Source: Magnolia sinica (Eukaryota; Streptophyta; Magnoliopsida; Magnoliales; Magnoliaceae). From it: DNA of 64,000 nt. Below the pieces are notes generated by a model. The model made no database searches, was not told the origin of the DNA, and saw only the letters and a list, made by a program, of their open reading frames with translations. The stretch lies in NCBI RefSeq assembly GCF_029962835.1, contig NC_080583.1, positions 1,612,001 through 1,676,000 on the forward strand, in the 5' to 3' direction. This document shows, piece by piece, positions 57,421 to 64,000 of the stretch. Position numbers and translations under genes: made by a program. Positions within the stretch are counted from its first letter, which is position 1; the number at the start of each line of letters is the position of its first letter.

Positions 57421-58877
57421 GTGTCACACCTGAAAATCCGACACATGAGTCCTCGTACTCATGGACATGAGTATGCTATGGCTAATTTTTATACACATGC
57501 TAATCAATACAATCCACTATTATCTCAAATAAAAAAGGAACTTCATAATCTTTATTTAAATCATCACATTCAAAGTTAAAATAACTTATATACAGCCATT
57601 CATGGTCTAACACCAATACATGAAATAAATTATTAAAATAAATAAGCCAAGTCCGCAAATCTTCATCCACAACCGTGTTGTCGAGGTGCTTGTCCTAAAA
57701 TATTAAAAATCCCAACAGAGCGAGTTATGAAGCCCAGTGGGTAGTCCATATACAAGTTTTATAAACAAGTGCAATTTGAACTAATCCAGGTAATATCAAG
57801 GATGATAAGATGAATATGGATGGTATGTATGAATATGGTGCAACGATGATGCATGTGATGAAAAACGAAACGCGCATGAGTAATATCGACATAACTTAAT
57901 ACCATCGGTCGGTTGAACGCCAAGGTGACTTGTTACAATCCTAACATGCCCATCCACCAGTTATAAACATAATCAATTTGTTGCAATCCTGGCATGCTTT
58001 AAGCTAGTTAAATTTGACACATTCATCACAATTCTAACATGTATTAGGTTGGTCAAACCTTTTATCCATTTAGTTACTAATGGGCTCCTCTTACAATCTT
58101 GACATGCTCACCTACCATAATAATCTCAAAAATAAAATAAAATGTGCACGAGTTGGTACATGAGTGCTCATGTACATGTATATTTTAGTGAATTCTTAAC
58201 AAATAAGTTTTTACTAAATTTTGATATAAAGTTACATGTGTGCACATGTACACACTTGTATACACCTCATAATAACTATCATAGTCTCCTATATCTTAGT
58301 ATACCTGACTGTTCTACGAACTGACCACAGAAATAACTACTCATCACTAGATTAACCTATCTAATCGTCCCCTCATCTTTGGACCATTTGATCATAGTAA
58401 ACCAACCATGACGTCATTATATGTTCATGCATACATTTATTTAAGATTTTGATCCATTCATCTTATTCTTTACCTATATGCATGCTTAACTTGGTATTGA
58501 AATCTCGATATGAGAACATTACACACTTGTACAAAATTATCCAAAAAATTTAAAGGGGCACATGCACATACCGTGGACCCTTCTCAAAAACTTATTTATA
58601 CACATCCGATTATGGTAAAATTTTAACCAAATGATTATTGATTTATTTGAGTCGTGCATCTTAATCTCTACTCCTAGATCATAATATCCAACTGTTTATC
58701 AAAAAATTTCATCCTATCCACTTGATAACCCACCTAAAAATCACCATGACAATTCTTATATTTTTCTCAATAAATATGTCAAATTACTTTTTATGTCAGG
58801 CCTCAATTGAACCTATTTCTAGAGCCTATAAGCTTTGGACAACTTTTAATATCTAATTTATTAAAGGGAGAGAAACC

Positions 58878-58880
<3 letters not shown>
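57421..58880 (+). repeat. LTR-like fossil
   Basis: It begins TGTCACACCTGAAAATCCG, resembling the TGTCACGCCCC-type terminus at 4768. It is followed by A/T-rich text with no coding frames. Repeats of 'tgcacatgtacac' type lie at 58145-58260. The end near 58870 is approximate, and no duplication was found. The LTR assignment rests on the terminus only. Confidence 0.4.

Positions 58881-58882
<2 letters not shown>

Positions 58883-58907
<25 letters not shown>
58883..58907. repeat. (GT)n microsatellite
   Basis: About 12 GT units directly abutting the TIR element. Confidence 0.95.
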
Positions 58908-58908
<1 letters not shown>

Positions 58909-59455
58909 GGAAAAGGTACTATGCGGTCGACCTCACAATAAGCTCCCATGAGGTTGAGCTGTGTGGGCCCCACCGTGATGCGTGTCGACCATCAACACCG
59001 TGCATTTGATGGGTCCCCTTTAAATTATGGGATATCCCAAAAATCAGCCGTATACGGAACTCAGGTAGGCCATACCATCTAAAATCACGTGAAGACACCG
59101 TTAAAACATATAAAAACACTTGGTGGGGCCCACCTGAAATTTGCATGCGTCTAAAACTTGGTCTGAACCCTCATCCAAGTGGGACACACATAATGGATGG
59201 GCTGGATTTGCAAACCACATCTCGGTGGGCCCAAAAATGGTTATGAATGTTTTAATGGTGCACGGCCCCTCTCCACTTCTATATGTGGTGTGGCCCACAC
59301 AAGTCACGGATTGACTTGATATTTGACAACTAGGCCCACGATGGAATGGTGCATCTGACTGATGGGGTAGATGTTCGAAACGCATCACGGTGGGGTCCAC
59401 ACAGCTCGACCTCATGGCACGGACTCGTGAGGTTGAGTGCATAGTACCTTTTCCC
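58908..59455. mobile_element. TIR element, copy 2
   Basis: Begins GGGAAAAGGTACTATGCGGT and ends with the inverse of GGGAAAAGGTACTATGCACT. It lies between a GT repeat (left) and a TA repeat (right). Collinear with 38702-39235 throughout. No coding sequence; superfamily unknown. Confidence 0.78.
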
Positions 59456-60459
59456 TATATATATATATATATATGAAGTACAATATGTTACGCTTTACTC
59501 CCATTTTCAAACTCATCCACCTGTCCATCATGTATATTTTCATAGCCATCAAATGGCCCGTCCAAACAAAATTTTAACAGTCCATATTGCAATAAACACA
59601 ACTTATTGTACCAGTTTAAATTTCGCGGAGGACTGCACACAACAAAAATAGTAAGTTTTTACTGTTATAAATTTTCCTTCCCGTGATGACATCATCAGGG
59701 CCCATTCAAAAACCGATTTTGGATGTCCAATCCAGTGATCTGGACCGTCCATCATCAAGATTTCATAGGAAATAGCATAGCGAATGGAGTACACCGGCCA
59801 CCGACTAGCGGCCCACATCGTGTACACAATCAAAACATTAAGGCTAAAATGGGCTTTGTTTTCAAGACCAACAACGGCATTGCCGTTCACTTCAATTCCT
59901 TCTGTTTAATAAAAATAATAATATTATTAAAAAACCTAATCAAAGATGTTATTTGCTATGAACGTTCCAATCAGTCTTCTATTTAAACAACAAAGAAGCG
60001 TGCAGCTTGTTGTGTGTGTAACATAACAGGGTTAGGCTATTTTCAGTTCAGGATTTTCTCTGGAAAGAAAAAAGAAAAAGAAAAGAAGGAACGTGAGGTT
60101 GTTGGAGCCTTTTAGCGTGGACGTCTTCAAATAAAATTAATTGAAAAGGAAAAAAATCGACGGTGGTCGTTGGTTACGTCTGGGACAGTGTTTTTCCATC
60201 CTTAATTAAAAATAATAATAATAAAAAATAAATAAATAATAAGAAAACAGAAAGAAAGAAAGAAGATACATACCTGTATAACTTTGCCATCTTGGAGTAG
60301 GAGAGAGGTGGTCCGACGTCATCTACATAAAATAAAAAATAAAAACAACAAAAGTAAAAGAAAAACAGCAAAGTCAATTGTTATTGGATATATGTCCAAC
60401 CATGGATGCATTATTAAAAAGAAAAAACAAGGCAGAGACTTGTTTCCTATTTGGGAGGT
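59456..60459. other. Intergenic, no gene recognised
   Basis: A (TA)n run at 59456-59474, then mixed sequence. 59690-59830 has 'gggcccattc' and 'ggcccac' phrases without a full core. 60060-60380 is A-rich low-complexity DNA. Frames of 60-95 codons here show no motif. Confidence 0.4.
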
Positions 60460-60670
60460 ATTCCTAGGGTTCTAATTCATCGAAGGGTTTCGAATGGTGT
60501 AATAAGGGTGAGATTCAATGTTGTTCAAATCGGGTAGGCTCTCTCTTTGTAATTTCTACTTTCATAGTGATCATCCCTTGCTTTGTGTCGCAATTTTTTC
60601 CTGCAATGGTTTTCCATATTAAATCATTGTGTTATCCTTGCTTTTGTTTGGTGTAATTGGATTACTCACC
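60460..60670 (+). repeat. Copia-type LTR 3' remnant
   Basis: Similar in order to the 3' part of the Ty1-copia LTR at 31120-31350: 'attgttcaaat' type, 'tttgtaatttctactttcata', then 'tgctttgtgtcgcaa' and 'ttccat'. No internal region follows. Confidence 0.5.
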
Positions 60671-61970
60671 TAGATCCATCTATATGTGCTTTAGCAATCC
60701 CCCAACATAACTCAGGAGACTTAATCGCTCCACTTATTTTCCATCTAGTGTTCTAATTGGTTCATAGGTCCATAATGCGTGAGTTCATAATCACATTCAA
60801 ATCCATTACATCGCCAATGCATAATTTCCCTTAAAATCATGATCAAATACCTCCAAAGTTTATCAATTTCATTATTAATAATGCACTAAGAATCATGCAT
60901 AATGTCCACGCATAATTAAGATATCATAACTAGGCTTAGCCATATCTAGAGATTCATCCAACGTCCTATACTTGGCCAATTCTAAGGGCCGATCATGGTA
61001 TAGAATACGAATAATATTGTATGCATAGGTCATGTTAATAGGCTTTTAAGGGATTAATTAGTGATCCAAAAATGCATTTTTAATAATGCAGTAATGTATC
61101 AATTTAAAAGCCAACCTCAGACATTTTATGAGCTTTTCAAGATCCAAAAGATAGTCAAATAGTGCGCATTACCAGCCCAAAATATAATTCCTCCAAAAGT
61201 CAACCAATAAATCAGTTTATAATGGTTTATGGTCCCACCACATTTTGGGCACCTTAGTGATCCAAAATTGGGCCTTAACGTTTGACCCTTAAAACTATAA
61301 AATGGGTCCAAATCATTTAATGGATAGAATTCATTTGTAGGGCCTAAAATGTGAGTCACATAAAGTCCACTCCCAAGTCCAAAATATAGAATATCTAGGG
61401 TCTAGTAATGGCTCGACACGAGACCCATTAGTTATTCATTTAAGGGTCATTATACAGGTTCCAACGGTAGAGTCCAATAAGGTCCCAATTAAGCCCAAGA
61501 GAAAGTCCATTGTCTCAATTTCTATGGGCTTTTAAGTGATCTAGATATGGGGCCGAATATGGGCTTTTCTTGTCAACCTAGAGTAACCATTTAGCTGGTC
61601 CATTTAGTGCGTCCAAAGGGTAAAAAATATGGGCCTTAATGGGCTTAAAGAGTATATTCCTTTATTTTATTTGTGGTCCACATAAAGATAATTTTCTGAA
61701 CTATTTAAGGAACTAATTATGATTAGTTTGCTGACTTAATTTAGTGGGCCAAACAAAACATACAGCTGGTCCAAATATTACTTAAACACTGTCCATTAAT
61801 TAACCCAAGTTGGAGATGTAATTGAGCCTTACATGGGCCATTGTAATGCATCAGTTTAGAATATTTTCAAGGACTGACTGGAGTGCCACTCAATGGTATT
61901 CGAGGGTCTAATAGAGTCAATTAATATGGTCCACCCGTTAGTTAGAACTCAGTGATCAATTGGCTCCAAT
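60671..61970. other. Unclassified, possibly LTR-derived
   Basis: No gene is seen. The text has repeated 'gggcctta', 'tgggctttt' and 'ggtccaa' phrases. A 77-codon minus-strand frame (61126-61359) has no recognised domain. It could be part of the same retroelement as 57421-58880, but this is a guess. Confidence 0.3.
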
Positions 61971-62227
61971 CATTGAATCCAATCACGTGTGACCTTATGA
62001 AGAGGTTGGATGATAAATAAACATTTCAGAGGCCCTAAAGAAGTTTTTAATTGTAAATATTCAATCACCACTGTTTCTGTGGTGTGCTAAACCTAAGATT
62101 TGGATCTGCTCCATTTTTAAGATGATGCTTTAAAATGAGCTGTCAAAACGGATGGACGACGTGGATGTAAGGCACATACGTCACGGTCGCCCAACAGTGA
62201 GGGATCCACCAAAACCGCGCCCCTGGG
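61971..62227. repeat. Half foldback-repeat core
   Basis: A right-half copy of the common core ('gtgtgaccttatgaa', 'aataaacatt', 'ttcaatcaccac', 'ggatctgc'). Confidence 0.6.
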
Positions 62228-62301
62228 ACCTAAGTTCCCCTCATGGGCCCGTAGATAGAGATCTTGAGACACTTGGCAACGAATAGATTTAGGTGGAATT
62301 C

Positions 62302-62762
62302 GGATGGGGATTGCTAACTGATGCTGTCGTAGCCAGCAGCTACTGATCGGAGCTCTATAACCTCACCATGATTTATGTGCATCCATTTTTTCAAATCATT
62401 TAAAAGCATGAGCCTAAAAAATGAAGCAGATGCAAATCTCATATAAACCCCACCACAGGAAACAGTGTTGCCCAAAATTAAAAACTATCGGTGCCATAAA
62501 AGTTTTGGATGAAACTGATATTTGTATTTTCCCTTCATCCAGTCTCTCTAACCTAATAACAGGTTGGATGGCAAATAAATATTACAGTGGCCCTTGGAAG
62601 CTTTTAATGGTCAGCGTTCAATCACCACAGTTTTCTGGTAATGTGGTTCACTTGAGATTTGAATCTATCTCATTTTTGGCCTCATACCCTAAAATAATCT
62701 AGATGGACAGAATGGATCAAACACATATATCATGGTGGGGCCGACAAACCATGAAGTGGTCC
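62302..62762. mobile_element. Mutator-type foldback MITE in UGT unit 5
   Basis: A 461-base element, starting GGATGGGGATTGCTAACT and ending 'gaagtggtcc', flanked by perfect duplications GTGGAATTC (62293-62301 and 62763-62771). The duplicated bases are the codons for the W-N-S part of the UGT PSPG box. The interior is the common core. Its termini are more diverged from the GGAAACGGATTGG ends of copies A-E, so it may be a subfamily. Confidence 0.85.
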
Positions 62763-62808
62763 GTGGAATTCGATGCTAGACAAGGTGTACCTCATGCTGG
62801 ACGGGGAT

Positions 62809-63189
62809 TGCGTGGCACAAGTTCTGTGGGGCCACCATGATGTGGGTTATATCCACACCGTCCGTCCATTTTGCGGAGATCATTTTAGGGATTCAAAGTA
62901 CAAGTGGACCACATCACATAAAGCAATAGGGATTGAACACCTACCATTAAAAACTTCTTGAGGCCAGATAAGTTTTGGATAAAGCTGACATTTTTGTTTT
63001 CCCTTCATCCAGGTTGGTGTGACCTATGAACAGATTGAATGGCAAATAAACATTATGGAGGGGCCTTGTGGTGTGGTCCACTTGAGCTTTGTATCTGCCT
63101 CATTTTTGGGCTCATGCCCTAAAACTATCTCGCTACATCGTGGTAGGGTCCACAATATTACCACCTTGACGCACCACCGACACAATCTG
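62809..63189. mobile_element. Second foldback MITE in UGT unit 5
   Basis: The common core ('ggccaccatgatgtgggtta' to 'acatcgtggtagggtccac') separates the second and third UGT pieces. The ends ('acggggattgcgtggcac' left, 'caatctgcatccgc' right) are loosely inverted. The target duplication was not resolved. Confidence 0.6.
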
Positions 63190-63480
63190 CATCCGCAACG
63201 GCCCATGATCACCCAGCCACTCAATGCAGAGCAGAGATTGACACAATCCACGTCCGCCCATGATCGCGCTAGCCACTTTATGCAGAGCAGAGATTGAACG
63301 CACCAACACTGACAAAGGATTCCAAGTTGGCAATTAAGCCACTGGTCTCGCTAGAGAGGGGAGGAGTGGGCCGAGAGGAGATTGACAGGATGGTGAGATT
63401 GGTAATGCACTCGAAGAAGGAAAGGCCTTGAGGACCACAGTGAAGGCAGTGACAGATGGCATCGTCATACAGAGTAAGCT

Positions 63481-64000
63481 AGCTAATACGTAATAAAGCG
63501 GTTCTATGGATGTTCTTGTGGATAACTATAATACATAATTACAGTTAACTAAAATGAGAAGAAGAAATTTTTATTTGTCCACTCAACTGGGCCATGATGT
63601 ATGTTTTGTGTATTCATGGAACATGAGTTTTCTTCTAACATCTCTGTAGCAAAGGTAAGGGGCTTATCAAGGTAACAATACTTCTCTATACCAAATTGAA
63701 GAATTCAACATATGGATGAATAGGAGCTGCTCCACATAAACACGACAATGGAAATCGACACAGACAACCACAGGGGAACAAACCAAACGAGCTTTTAGAT
63801 GATGAATGACCTAGTGCAAGGAGGCTAACAGTGAAGTGTGAACTGACAATGGGTGTACTAACAAGCTAACCAAAAAAAAAAAGCGCTCTCTAATGCTATT
63901 TTCAACTGATTACGACTTGCTTATTATGACTTCTTCTTCCTTTTTCATTGCATTTTCCCGTCTTTCCTATTGCCTTAATTCCCTCCGATTTGTTTCCATT
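63481..64000. other. End of window, no gene recognised
   Basis: Mixed sequence with no gene. Positions about 63822-63882 are copy 3 of the short conserved repeat (gaagtgtgaactgaca, then gtactaacaagctaacc, then an A-run). Confidence 0.45.

Larger units (their letters stand above)
62228..63480 (+). pseudogene. Shredded UGT72-type pseudogene (unit 5)
   Basis: Three separated pieces, in order and orientation, match the last third of the intact UGTs. 62228-62301 covers the region before and into the PSPG box ('catgggcccgtagatagaga', 'tcttgagacacttggc', 'aggtggaattc'). 62763-62808 continues it ('gtggaattcgatgctagac'). 63190-63480 covers the end of the PSPG box to near the C-terminus ('atgcagagcagagattga', 'ggagaggagattgacagg', 'gtggtgagattgg' type, 'aaggccttgagg'). 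MITEs separate the pieces. A block of about 55 bases ('cccatgatc' to 'gcagagcagagattga') is present twice at 63197-63242 and 63257-63298. The 5' two-thirds of the gene is not seen. Non-functional. Confidence 0.85.

Overview
The window is nuclear DNA from a flowering plant. Its only clear protein-coding host genes are family-1 UDP-glycosyltransferases (UGTs) of the UGT72 type. Almost everything else is layered transposon debris. Many copies of a self-complementary repeat, built around phrases such as GTGGGGCCCACC and GTGGACCACACCAC, recall genomic sequence I associate with magnoliids (Magnoliales/Laurales). That placement is a moderate-confidence recollection and was not tested by a search.

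The backbone is a tandem UGT72 cluster, all units on the + strand. They are a broken copy (17251-18698), two intact intronless 480-residue genes (29374-30816 and 46856-48298), a short remnant (51554-51735) and a shredded remnant (about 62228-63480). Units 1-3 share upstream blocks, and units 1 and 3 also share 3' flanks, so the duplication unit was larger than the gene. The intact copies keep the N-terminal catalytic His, the GTD segment and a full 44-residue PSPG box. They would conjugate UDP-sugar to small phenolic or other lipophilic acceptors in the cytosol; the acceptor cannot be read from sequence.

Region by region: 1-3.1 kb is retroelement-type non-coding sequence and repeats. 3.2-8.2 kb holds two head-to-head LTR-like fossils with GGGCC-rich minisatellites. 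8.2-16.4 kb holds foldback repeats, a hAT-like element and a minus-strand Ty3 fossil. 16.4-19 kb is UGT unit 1. 20-26 kb has a broken retrocopy of ribosomal protein eL43, a LINE 3' end interrupted by a solo LTR, foldback MITEs and a hAT-like element. 26-29 kb is a stack of nested MITEs. 29.3-30.8 kb is UGT unit 2, followed directly by a Ty1-copia fossil. 33-41 kb holds simple repeats, LINE remnants and inverted repeats. 41.7-46.6 kb is a Ty3 chromovirus fossil bounded by a perfect 5-bp duplication, about 300 bp upstream of UGT unit 3. 49.9-57.4 kb holds more MITEs and a LINE split by a hAT-like element. 57.4-62 kb is LTR-like and unclassified DNA, and the last 1.8 kb is the shredded UGT unit.

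The most notable result is that target-site duplications at many MITEs can be read directly. A family of about 460-610 bp foldback elements has 9-bp duplications, the Mutator-type size. Six copies are delimited this way. One lies in the promoter of intact UGT unit 2, and its empty site is visible in the two paralogous promoters. Another sits inside the PSPG-box codons of the decayed last UGT unit. A closely related self-complementary core also lies inside elements with other termini and other duplication sizes.
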